A DNA stretch of 17,829 bases from assembly GCA_045128915.1 (NCBI GenBank), contig JBGVIT010000011.1:1-17829 (forward strand). The letters run 5' to 3'. Below, in pieces: positions 1-7,262 of the stretch; the stretch's first letter is position 1; the number at the start of each line of letters is the position of its first letter. The position numbers were made by a program, and so were the translations under genes. Under the pieces are notes generated by a model. That model worked only from the letters and a program-made list of their open reading frames with translations. It was not told the DNA's origin and made no database searches. The DNA is from RGIG9115 sp045128915 (GTDB lineage Bacteria > Bacillota > Clostridia > UBA1381).

Positions 1-72
1 ACGGATGACGCTTTGTCTACCGAACGCGAAGTTCAAAGAAAAGCTCGTCAGTCCATTGCTCTCTTATTATAA
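1..72 (+). CDS. C-terminal tail of an unidentified protein (partial)
   Basis: Frame 1 is open from the window edge to a TAA at 70-72 and would encode 23 residues ending in RQSIALLL. The minus strand of this stretch has stops. A hairpin begins five bases after the stop, which is what one expects at the end of a gene. The tail is charged and helical in character and is too short to assign to a family. The call rests on frame and position only. Confidence 0.4.
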   Translation, partial: TDDALSTEREVQRKARQSIALLL

Positions 73-76
73 CAAA

Positions 77-129
77 AATAAGCATAGCTGACTATACCGT
101 TTTGCTCAGTATAGGGCTACGCTTATATT
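77..129 (+). terminator. Imperfect hairpin, likely terminator of the upstream gene
   Basis: Arms at 77-96 and 110-129 are imperfectly complementary: AAGC, TAGC and CTATA pair with TATAG, GCTA and GCTT, with one mismatch and a small internal loop. The sequence after the stem is only moderately T-rich, so termination is plausible but not textbook. It separates the partial gene at the left edge from the promoter at 209-237. Confidence 0.4.
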
Positions 130-208
130 GTACCAAAGAAAAGGCTTTTATATTCAATTCAACGCACCATAAAATCAGACAAAAAATATCCGTCAACTAA
201 ACTCACTC

Positions 209-237
209 TTGACAATTTAGCGCATAGATGTTATAAT
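209..237 (+). promoter_or_regulatory. Consensus sigma-A promoter with extended -10 for the YgjV-like gene
   Basis: A perfect -35 TTGACA (209-214) and a perfect -10 TATAAT (232-237) are separated by 17 bp, with TG at 229-230 giving an extended -10. The expected start of transcription is near 244, leaving a leader of about 29 nt with AGGAGG at 260-265. This predicts strong housekeeping-type expression. No obvious operator overlaps it. Confidence 0.9.
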
Positions 238-272
238 GTGTTCCATTCACACATATTACAGGAGGATATACT

Positions 273-851
273 TTGTTAGATTTTATTGAAAATTTTGCTA
301 CGGCTTTAGGCGTGGGTTATTATGTGCTTGTTTATGGCGTTGGTTTAATTGCGATGGCTCTTTCTATTATAGCGTTTCAATTCCAAAAAAGAGTCACGAT
401 AATACTCAGTAGCTTTTTCGGACAATCGTGTTGGGTTTTATATTTTTTATTGCAAGGCGATGCTATGAGTGCTATTGCGTGTGCTTTAAGTGCTATTATG
501 CTTGCTATATTCGCTAAAAAAGACAAGTGGAAATGGTCAACGAGCACCATAAGCATAATAACTTTTGTCGTTATTTTTACAGTCTTTTCTGTGTTTACAT
601 TTGAAGTGTGGAGCGATATTTTCCCTCTCTTGGCAGGTATTTTTGCTGTACTTGCTAACAGCAGAACGAGTGAAAAGCGTTTGCGTCAGCTTTCTGTACT
701 TTGGTGTATGTTTTGGCTATTAAACAGTACATTCAAAATGTATCCGGTGGCATTTGCAAACGACTTCCTATGCACAGTATCCACTATTGTTTCTCTAATA
801 CGTTACAGAGAAAAACGCACCACAAAAGAGCCCAAAACTCCAGTCAAATAA
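273..851 (+). CDS. YgjV-family inner membrane protein
   Basis: This 192-residue protein is very hydrophobic, with about five or six membrane-spanning segments (roughly residues 15-35, 41-60, 65-82, 90-112, 115-130 and 145-165) and a basic cytoplasmic tail rich in Arg and Lys. The length and the GQSCWVLYFLLQG and SDIFPLLAGIFAVLANSR stretches resemble the Imp-YgjV family, whose biochemical role is unknown; a transport or envelope role is only a guess. The start is TTG at 273, chosen because AGGAGG (260-265) lies seven bases upstream. The gene sits alone under a consensus promoter, followed by an AraC-type element that belongs to the next gene. Confidence 0.75.
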   Translation: MLDFIENFATALGVGYYVLVYGVGLIAMALSIIAFQFQKRVTIILSSFFGQSCWVLYFLLQGDAMSAIACALSAIMLAIFAKKDKWKWSTSTISIITFVVIFTVFSVFTFEVWSDIFPLLAGIFAVLANSRTSEKRLRQLSVLWCMFWLLNSTFKMYPVAFANDFLCTVSTIVSLIRYREKRTTKEPKTPVK

Positions 852-857
852 TATTAA

Positions 858-920
858 GTTAAAATTACAAGGGGTTTGGTTAAAAAAAAGAAGGTTAAAA
901 CAGAGCACAAGTTGTAAAAT
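858..920 (+). promoter_or_regulatory. Candidate AraC-type operator and promoter upstream of the metallophosphoesterase gene
   Basis: GTTAAAA occurs at 858-864 and 879-885, exactly 21 bp apart, with a further copy at 894-900. The 38 bp from 858 to 895 match 4289-4326 at 34 positions. TTGTAAAAT (912-920) lies at the same offset as in the second copy and could provide a -10 hexamer TAAAAT at 915-920. No good -35 exists 17 bp upstream, where the second half-site overlaps. This is the layout known for class II activation by AraC/XylS proteins. The regulator encoded at 3307-4173 is the natural candidate; that link is inference. Confidence 0.65.
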
Positions 921-955
921 AAATATAGACTTGTAAATCTTACCGAGGTTAAAGC

Positions 956-1963
956 ATGGAAAATATTTACCTTACAGACAACATAATTGAATTAAACAGA
1001 GATATGGAACCCTTTGTTATACAGGGTGCGGCAAGCCGCCCTGTACCGTTTAAGGACAAGTACGTGCCATTGCAATTTGTTCATTTTACAGACGCGCACG
1101 ACAAGCTGAAGCCATGGAACAGAATGGTGGAGTACATAAACTATTATGAAAAATATATAGCATTTGCACTTCATACAGGCGACTATTGCGGCTCGTCACA
1201 GCTTAAATATACCGATTTTTACAATGATGGAATACCTTGTAAAAAGGTTATATACAACTGTGTTGGTAATCACGATACCGAAGTTAATGAAGATTGGACA
1301 AAGGGCAAACCCTGCCGTTCTTCCAAAGAGGGCGTATACAAACTTCTTTTTAATCGCACAGAAAACTGGGATGTGCAATTTATGCCGGGAGAGTATTCAA
1401 TGACCTATTATAAGGATTTTCCCGAGACTAATGTGCGTCTGGTTGTGCTTGATTACTACTATGATATTGAGCAGCAAAAAAACTGGCTTGCGGATGTATT
1501 GAACGACGCGAGAGAAAAGGGCGTGCACGTTATCACCGCAGCTCACGATATTACCGATTTTATTTGTTCTCCTGTAGATACGCCTTTCCACACCATAAAT
1601 GATTACGCATCTATATGCGGCGAAGAAAAACGCTCGCCCTTTGAGAAAATTATTGAGGAGTTCATTCTTGACGGAGGCATTCACGTAATCCATTTGGCGG
1701 GACACACTCATCACGATCGTTTTGGATTTACTAAAGCAGGAATACTTAACTGTACCGTTGAGTGTGCCACTTTTTGGAACGGTTGGTGTGACGGAAACAG
1801 AGTATCGGGTACAAGAACATGCGACGCTTTTAATGTTGTCAGCGTAGATGTTAATGTCGGTGTAATTACTCTTGCGCGCATAGGAGATAACGTAGATCAT
1901 TATCTTAGATACAAGCGAAGCTTATGTTTTGACTATATAAATAAAAAACTTATATACACTTGA
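956..1963 (+). CDS. Calcineurin-like metallophosphoesterase
   Basis: The 335-residue protein carries the two-metal phosphoesterase signature in order: D46-A-H48, G75-D76, G104-N-H-D107, H197 in an AAHD motif, and G249-H-T-H252. All expected ligands of the dinuclear centre are present, so it should be an active phosphomonoesterase or phosphodiesterase; the substrate cannot be read from the sequence. No signal peptide or membrane segment is visible, so it is predicted to be cytosolic. The ATG at 956 has only a weak GAGG upstream (945-948). The CofE-like gene follows after 51 bp and may be cotranscribed. The upstream region shares a 38 bp element with the glycoside hydrolase gene, suggesting AraC-controlled expression. 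Confidence 0.85.
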   Translation: MENIYLTDNIIELNRDMEPFVIQGAASRPVPFKDKYVPLQFVHFTDAHDKLKPWNRMVEYINYYEKYIAFALHTGDYCGSSQLKYTDFYNDGIPCKKVIYNCVGNHDTEVNEDWTKGKPCRSSKEGVYKLLFNRTENWDVQFMPGEYSMTYYKDFPETNVRLVVLDYYYDIEQQKNWLADVLNDAREKGVHVITAAHDITDFICSPVDTPFHTINDYASICGEEKRSPFEKIIEEFILDGGIHVIHLAGHTHHDRFGFTKAGILNCTVECATFWNGWCDGNRVSGTRTCDAFNVVSVDVNVGVITLARIGDNVDHYLRYKRSLCFDYINKKLIYT

Positions 1964-2014
1964 TTGGAAAAAATTTGAACTTGCGCTTTGCAAGCACGTA
2001 AGGAGTGATTATTT

Positions 2015-3208
2015 ATGAGCCGTATGATCGGCACAGTTTCCCGCGGTATTCGCGCGCCAATAATCAGTAACGGTGACAACATAGTAGAAATTGTTGTAAA
2101 CTCCGTTCTTGAGGCATCTTCCAATGAGGACTTTGAAATTCGAAACCGAGATATAGTAGCTATTACCGAATCGATAGTTGCCCGTGCGCAGGGCAACTAT
2201 GCAACTGTAGACAATATTGCAGATGATGTAAAAGCTAAGCTTGGCGGAGAGACAGTAGGAGTTATTTTCCCTATTCTCAGCCGCAACCGTTTTGCCATAT
2301 GCCTTAGAGGCATTGCAAAAGGTGCAAAGAAAATAGTGCTTATGCTCTCATACCCATCTGATGAGGTAGGAAACCATCTTGTAAGTCTTGATACTATTGA
2401 CGAAAAAGGGGTTAATCCGTATAGCGATGTGCTTAATCTCAAAACTTATCGCGACCTTTTTGGATATGAGAAACACCCTTTTACCGGTGTTGATTACGTT
2501 GAATATTATCAATCTATCATTGAAGAATGCGGAGCAGAGGCGGAAATATTGTTTGCCAATGATCCTCGTGTAATTCTCTCATACACTAAGAATGTATTAA
2601 ACTGTGACATCCATACTCGTGTACGTACAAAGCGACTTCTTAATGCTGCCGGTGCTGAACGAGTAGTAGGGCTTGACGAAATACTTAATGCGTCCATAAA
2701 TGGATGTGGATACAATGAAAAGTACGGTTTGATAGGATCAAACAAATCGACAGAAGATCAAGTGAAGCTTTTCCCCAGGAACTGCCAGCCTGTTGTAGAT
2801 GCTATCCAAAAAGAGCTTTACGACAAAACAGGAAAGAAAGTAGAAGTAATGGTATACGGAGACGGGGCGTTCAAGGATCCTGTAGGGAAGATATGGGAAC
2901 TTGCCGATCCGGTAGTATCTCCAGCTTATACAGAAGGACTCGAAGGAACACCGAATGAGCTTAAGCTTAAGTATCTTGCTGACAACAACTTTGCTGACCT
3001 TTCAGGGGATGAACTAAAAGAGGCAATCAAGAGTAAAATACAAGAAAAAGACAAGGATCTTTTTGGCAAAATGGCATCTGAAGGAACTACCCCGAGACGT
3101 CTTACAGATCTTATAGGTTCCTTGTGCGATCTTACTTCAGGTTCCGGTGACAAAGGAACTCCGTTCGTTTATATTCAAGGATATTTTGATAACTACACAA
3201 ACGAATAA
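2015..3208 (+). CDS. CofE-like protein, F420-0:L-glutamate ligase family
   Basis: The N-terminal region (about residues 8-130) resembles the coenzyme F420-0:gamma-glutamyl ligase domain, with GIRAPIISNGDNIVEIV, RDIVAITESIVARAQGNY and NIADDV segments. That family adds glutamate to the lactyl phosphate side chain of F420 using GTP. At 397 residues it is longer than archaeal CofE (about 250), and the C-terminal half (VMVYGDGAFKDPVGKIWELADP, then a charged stretch) belongs to the longer clostridial form. No other F420 gene is visible, so the true substrate may differ. Start ATG at 2015 follows AAGGAG at 2000-2005. It lies 51 bp behind the phosphoesterase gene and ends at a strong terminator, suggesting a bicistronic unit. 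Confidence 0.75.
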   Translation: MSRMIGTVSRGIRAPIISNGDNIVEIVVNSVLEASSNEDFEIRNRDIVAITESIVARAQGNYATVDNIADDVKAKLGGETVGVIFPILSRNRFAICLRGIAKGAKKIVLMLSYPSDEVGNHLVSLDTIDEKGVNPYSDVLNLKTYRDLFGYEKHPFTGVDYVEYYQSIIEECGAEAEILFANDPRVILSYTKNVLNCDIHTRVRTKRLLNAAGAERVVGLDEILNASINGCGYNEKYGLIGSNKSTEDQVKLFPRNCQPVVDAIQKELYDKTGKKVEVMVYGDGAFKDPVGKIWELADPVVSPAYTEGLEGTPNELKLKYLADNNFADLSGDELKEAIKSKIQEKDKDLFGKMASEGTTPRRLTDLIGSLCDLTSGSGDKGTPFVYIQGYFDNYTNE

Positions 3209-3230
3209 TCAAGCGGTTTAGACTTTTAAC

Positions 3231-3285
3231 AAACAAGCGGTTGCTTTTCTCCTTAAATGGTGAAGCAACCGCTTGTTTTTGTTTG
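3231..3285. terminator. Strong intrinsic terminator, probably bidirectional
   Basis: A perfect 16 bp inverted repeat (3231-3246 and 3263-3278, core CAAGCGGTTGCTT) with a 16 nt loop is followed by a T-rich run. On the minus strand the stem is followed by a weaker T-rich run, so the same hairpin can also end the AraC gene, which converges from the right. Confidence 0.9.
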
Positions 3286-3306
3286 AAAATATTAAAAGTG
3301 GTATTG

Positions 3307-4173
3307 CTACAAAGCAATAAAATAATTTTTAGTTTGTGGGGTTTTACCTGTTCTTAATTCGGATGGCGTAATTCCATAAGCCTTTTTAAAACGTGTGGTA
3401 AAATGATTACTGTCATTGAAGCCACACTCATATGATATTTCTAAAATTGACTTTTCAGGGTGTTGCTTTAACATAGTTTCTGCTTGTCTCAGACGATAAA
3501 GCGTAAGATATTCTTTGAAGGTAAAGCCTGTTTCGCTCTTAAATGAACGTGAAAGGTATACGCTGCTTACAGCTACGTGTTTAGCCACATCATCTAAAGT
3601 TATAGTGTTTGAATAATTGTTTTTAATGAATAGGATGGCAGAATAAATAAACGGCTGTTTGCTTTTTATCTCGGTTGTGCGGTAAACTCCTTGAGAGCGA
3701 AAAATCAAAGCTAAAAGAGAACCCAAATATCCTTTTATGATATCTTTTGAGTATTCATCCGGATGTTCATTTTCATAGCTTATTTTGCTAAGCAAATCTT
3801 CGGCGGTAACATATGAATTTGAAAGATTAGTAACACAGTAATCAAAGGTTTGCAAAAATTTTTGTATTGATTCAGGCACAAATGAATAATCACAGTAAAT
3901 CAGAAATCGAGAGCAAATGCATGGCTGATCAAAGCTTGTCTTGTGCAAAATATGCGGGGCAGTCAAAACCAGATCACCATCCTTAAGAGTATATGTCTTA
4001 TTGTCTACAAAATATTTGCACTCCCCCTCGGTTACCATATACAGCTCAAATTCAGAATGAAAATGAAGCAAAGTTCCTTTGCCGTCTATTTGTCCTTGGT
4101 TAAAGTAAAATGTTTTGTTTGTATCCCAAAACCAAGCTTTTTCGGGTTCATTACTATTGTTTTTAGGAATCAT
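3307..4173 (-). CDS. AraC/XylS-family transcriptional regulator
   Basis: The 288-residue protein has an N-terminal cupin-type sensor domain (about residues 30-85; LLHFHSEFELYMVTEG and DGDLVLTAPHILHKT) and a C-terminal double helix-turn-helix domain (about 190-278), including DDVAKHVAVSSVYLSRSFK and the conserved ISYECGFNDSNHFTTRFKKAYGITPSE-type second unit. Cupin-type members usually sense a sugar or glycan fragment and activate catabolic genes. The start at 4173 is supported by AGGAGA about ten bases upstream. It is divergent from the glycoside hydrolase lipoprotein gene, the usual position of a local activator, and likely binds the GTTAAAA half-sites at 858 and 4289. The inducer is unknown. 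Confidence 0.92.
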   Translation of the reverse strand: MIPKNNSNEPEKAWFWDTNKTFYFNQGQIDGKGTLLHFHSEFELYMVTEGECKYFVDNKTYTLKDGDLVLTAPHILHKTSFDQPCICSRFLIYCDYSFVPESIQKFLQTFDYCVTNLSNSYVTAEDLLSKISYENEHPDEYSKDIIKGYLGSLLALIFRSQGVYRTTEIKSKQPFIYSAILFIKNNYSNTITLDDVAKHVAVSSVYLSRSFKSETGFTFKEYLTLYRLRQAETMLKQHPEKSILEISYECGFNDSNHFTTRFKKAYGITPSELRTGKTPQTKNYFIAL

Positions 4174-4205
4174 AAAAATTCTCCTGATTATTTCAGCTTT
4201 GCCAA

Positions 4206-4241
4206 ATTATATAGTGTTATTATTTGCAATTATTGTAACAC
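4206..4241 (-). promoter_or_regulatory. Possible promoter and palindrome of the AraC gene
   Basis: On the minus strand a perfect TATAAT occupies 4211-4206, but no clear -35 lies 16-18 bp upstream. Just upstream, 4214-4241 forms an imperfect palindrome centred on TGCA, with outer arms GTGTTA and TAACAC. The palindrome would cover the spacer and -35 region and could be an operator. It differs from the GTTAAAA direct repeats at 4289-4316. Confidence 0.4.
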
Positions 4242-4288
4242 TTTTTTTCAAAAAAATCAAGTCCCATAGATACTATAATCACAAACAG

Positions 4289-4351
4289 GTTAAAATTACA
4301 AGGGTATTGGTTAAAAATAGGAAGGTATTATAAAAACTAAAATTGTAAAAT
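4289..4351 (+). promoter_or_regulatory. Candidate AraC-type operator and promoter of the glycoside hydrolase cluster
   Basis: GTTAAAA at 4289-4295 and 4310-4316 are exactly 21 bp apart, about two helical turns, as in tandem AraC half-sites. The 38 bp from 4289 are nearly identical to 858-895. A -10-like TAAAAT (4346-4351) lies at the same offset as in the other copy, and no consensus -35 is present. It sits in the divergent AraC/lipoprotein intergenic region, so it could also serve autoregulation. Confidence 0.7.
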
Positions 4352-4417
4352 TAAAATGTAAAATAACATACCATATTTAACAAAAGAAAATACCACACTA
4401 AAAAGCAAGGAGAATTT

Positions 4418-7228
4418 ATGAAAAAAATACTTGTAGCTTTACTAATTGTATTACTGTTGCTTAATGGGTGCGGAGCTTCCGGTGAATTCGCGGAAACAAC
4501 GGATAATCCGATTTCAGAAACGAATTCACAGGAAACCGCTTCTCCAGCTACCGTAGAACGATTTGATCACGTTATTTCTATCCTTGAGGATACATACGTG
4601 TTTAACAAGGATTCAGAAAACCATTCGGATGAAAATTTTGGTGTTGCGGATGAGATTCATCTAAAAAACGGAGGAAATTCGTATCACAGAAACGGATATC
4701 TTAAATTTGATATATCAAATCTTGCTGGCGATAACGATTTTACATCTATAGAACTTGATCTTACCCTTGTGGCAAGACAATACAACTCCGGAGACCCTAA
4801 GTACGCTACAGTTGCAGTTTATGGATGCGATACAAATTGGGATGAGACAGAAGTAACCTTTAATAAACAACCGGTCGTATTTTCGTTTATAACTAAACTT
4901 TCAGATGTGTCAAACGAAAAAATCACACGTTCATACCAAGTCACTGATTACATACGTAAGGCTCTTGCTAACGGCGATAAAGAAGTAGCTTTTATGCTTT
5001 GTGATGAAACTCCGGAAACAGGGCTTCACATACGATTTGCTGCCAAGGAGTCAGGAACAAATGCGCCACAGCTTTCGGTATATTACGGAACCAAGACCGA
5101 TGATGGCAAATATGAAGGTTTGACCTCTGTTCCGAAGCCTGTTGTTTCGGATAAGGGACTCGATTCAATACTCGGGCATTCAAAAGTAACGGAAATGTCA
5201 TTGGCTGTTTTAGAGGATACATTTATACAAGGTGGAGCTGATGCAAACGTTAATTTCGGTGATTCCGATATGCTTGACTTTAAATATATAAACAGTGAGT
5301 CACCCACGAAATATCACAGATCCATATTGCTTAAATTTGACATTTCCCAACTGCAAAACGACAAGTTGACACGTGCTGAGATTTCTCTTAATTGTTTCAG
5401 TTCAGAGGAATCCAGTAAACAACGAGAATTAAACGTATATTCTTGTGACCCTTATTCATGGGAAGAAATGACGGTAACTATGAATACGGCTCCGCAAAAA
5501 GAAGATTTGCTGACGTCTGTAATGGGCGGGAAAGAGGGCGTTATCAGACTAAACGTTACAGAATATGTAAAGCAAGCTTTAGCAAACGGCGACAAAGCCA
5601 TTTCATTTTTCATAGAAGGATCACCCGAAACATCATTGCGCTTAAGCTTTGATTCGTCTGAAAAAGCTTTGGGTATTGCGCCAACACTTGAGCTCAAATA
5701 CGGTGAGCTTTCGTTTAACACGTATCTTGAATACTATGGTGTGAACCCTTGGGATAAAGCAATGCAGGATGTAAGCGCATGGCTTTACAGATGGGATGAA
5801 ATAAAGAGTTCTTCCAGAGAAACTGCTTCCGAAATCGCCAAAGATAATAGTGAATATTCGATTATGGTAGGCGGTGCACTTTCAAGCAACACCAATGGCG
5901 CAAACACGGTATATACTCAATATCCCACAAGGCTCGTATCTACTCTTAATGGCTTTAGAAATTCAAGCGCCGAAAAAGAGCTTTATGATATCTACGGTGG
6001 CTATACCGGTAACGGGAAATACGGTGAGGCAACAGGCTTCTTTTATACTAAGAAAGTTGGGAATAGATTGTGGACTATAGACCCGCTTGGATATCCATTC
6101 TATCGTGTTGCGTGTGTTGAAATTGAACACGGTTCATCCCCCAATCAAAAAGAAACTTCCCTTGCCCAATATGGGAATGTAGGAAATTGGGCAAAAGCAA
6201 CTACAGATAGAATTCGTGAGCTTGGATTCAATTCTACAGGCGGATGGTCTGATATTGATAACTTAAGCAAGGTTGAACAACCACTGGCTCAGACTAAGAT
6301 TCTTTCAGTATTGGCGCATTTTGCTTCTTCTAAAGGTCTTAATGTATCACACAGTGGCGGAACAGATCTTCTTTATGAAGTACTTCCGGTATTCGACCCC
6401 GATTTTGAGAGCTTTGCCAATGAAAGAGTAAAGAGCGAAACCGCAAACTTTGTTAATGACGGCTATATATACGGTTGGATGAGTGATAACGAGCTTCCCT
6501 ACAGTTGGAGTATGCTTGATAATTCACTTGCGCTTGATTATGAAGACAATAGGTTCATTTACTCCTACGCTACGGCATGGACGTTTATGTACTTAAAAAC
6601 AGGAAAAACAGATGTTTCCACTGCCGACGTAACAGATGTTCTTCGTGATGAGTACAGAGCTATGGTATATGACAAGTATTTTGAAATTGTTAAAAAAGCT
6701 CTTGATAAGTATGCTCCTAACCATCAGTACATAGGATGCAGAATGTCAGGAATCGCATACAGAACAGAAAGTCTGATACGTGTAGCAGGTTATTGGTGTG
6801 ACGTTATTTCCTTTAATTATTACGGTAAATGGACACCTGAAACCGAACTTTTGCGAAACATAGAAAACTGGGGCGGAAAGCCGTTTATTGTTACCGAATG
6901 GTATGCAAGAGGAATGGATGCTTGGGAAGCAGATAACCGAATGACAAACAATTCGGGTGCCGGTTGGACTGTGAAAAACCAGTCAGACAGAGGTAAATTC
7001 TATCAGAATTTTGCCCTTGGGCTTATGGAGTGTAAGGCTTGCGTAGGCTTTGACTGGTTTAAGTATTGGGACAATGACCCCGACAATCTTTCTGCTGATT
7101 TATCAAACCGAGACAGTAATAAGGGTATATATAGCAATCAAGGAAAAGAATATACAGATTTGACCGACTATATGTCAGAACTGAACAATCAAAAATACGC
7201 GATTATAAATTTCTTTGACAAAAGATAA
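4418..7228 (+). CDS. Lipoprotein with two DNRLRE modules and an agarase-like glycoside hydrolase domain
   Basis: The 936-residue precursor starts with a lipoprotein signal peptide whose lipobox is LNGC (Cys18), then a Thr/Ser-rich linker. Two DNRLRE-type beta-sandwich modules follow (about residues 53-225 and 260-430). Both contain the YLKFDIS or LLKFDIS strand, a W-(D/E)-E-x-T pattern and an ALANGDK turn near the end; such modules bind polysaccharide in some enzymes. Residues about 535-936 resemble agarase-like clan GH-A hydrolases, with acid/base candidate E692 (SDNELPYS) and nucleophile candidate E827 (IVTEWYARG). It should be surface-anchored and act on an external glycan; agar is not implied. 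RBS AAGGAG lies just before ATG 4418. The next gene starts 34 bp downstream. Confidence 0.8.
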   Translation: MKKILVALLIVLLLLNGCGASGEFAETTDNPISETNSQETASPATVERFDHVISILEDTYVFNKDSENHSDENFGVADEIHLKNGGNSYHRNGYLKFDISNLAGDNDFTSIELDLTLVARQYNSGDPKYATVAVYGCDTNWDETEVTFNKQPVVFSFITKLSDVSNEKITRSYQVTDYIRKALANGDKEVAFMLCDETPETGLHIRFAAKESGTNAPQLSVYYGTKTDDGKYEGLTSVPKPVVSDKGLDSILGHSKVTEMSLAVLEDTFIQGGADANVNFGDSDMLDFKYINSESPTKYHRSILLKFDISQLQNDKLTRAEISLNCFSSEESSKQRELNVYSCDPYSWEEMTVTMNTAPQKEDLLTSVMGGKEGVIRLNVTEYVKQALANGDKAISFFIEGSPETSLRLSFDSSEKALGIAPTLELKYGELSFNTYLEYYGVNPWDKAMQDVSAWLYRWDEIKSSSRETASEIAKDNSEYSIMVGGALSSNTNGANTVYTQYPTRLVSTLNGFRNSSAEKELYDIYGGYTGNGKYGEATGFFYTKKVGNRLWTIDPLGYPFYRVACVEIEHGSSPNQKETSLAQYGNVGNWAKATTDRIRELGFNSTGGWSDIDNLSKVEQPLAQTKILSVLAHFASSKGLNVSHSGGTDLLYEVLPVFDPDFESFANERVKSETANFVNDGYIYGWMSDNELPYSWSMLDNSLALDYEDNRFIYSYATAWTFMYLKTGKTDVSTADVTDVLRDEYRAMVYDKYFEIVKKALDKYAPNHQYIGCRMSGIAYRTESLIRVAGYWCDVISFNYYGKWTPETELLRNIENWGGKPFIVTEWYARGMDAWEADNRMTNNSGAGWTVKNQSDRGKFYQNFALGLMECKACVGFDWFKYWDNDPDNLSADLSNRDSNKGIYSNQGKEYTDLTDYMSELNNQKYAIINFFDKR

Positions 7229-7262
7229 TTATAAAAATTATATTTTGCAATCGGAGGATACT

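Noticed and set aside
1397..1900. Long minus-strand reading frame inside the metallophosphoesterase gene
   Set aside because: It lies fully opposite a gene with clear catalytic motifs and shows no recognisable domain or ribosome binding site, so it is a shadow frame.
1980..1994. Small hairpin CTTGC-GCTTT-GCAAG between the phosphoesterase and CofE-like genes
   Set aside because: A 5 bp stem without a T run is too weak to be a terminator and is common by chance; it was not listed as a feature.
7215..7262. In-frame upstream start for the giant secreted protein
   Set aside because: It would overlap the end of the lipoprotein gene, has no ribosome binding site and would bury the signal peptide. 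The ATG at 7263 has GGAGG and gives a clean signal sequence.
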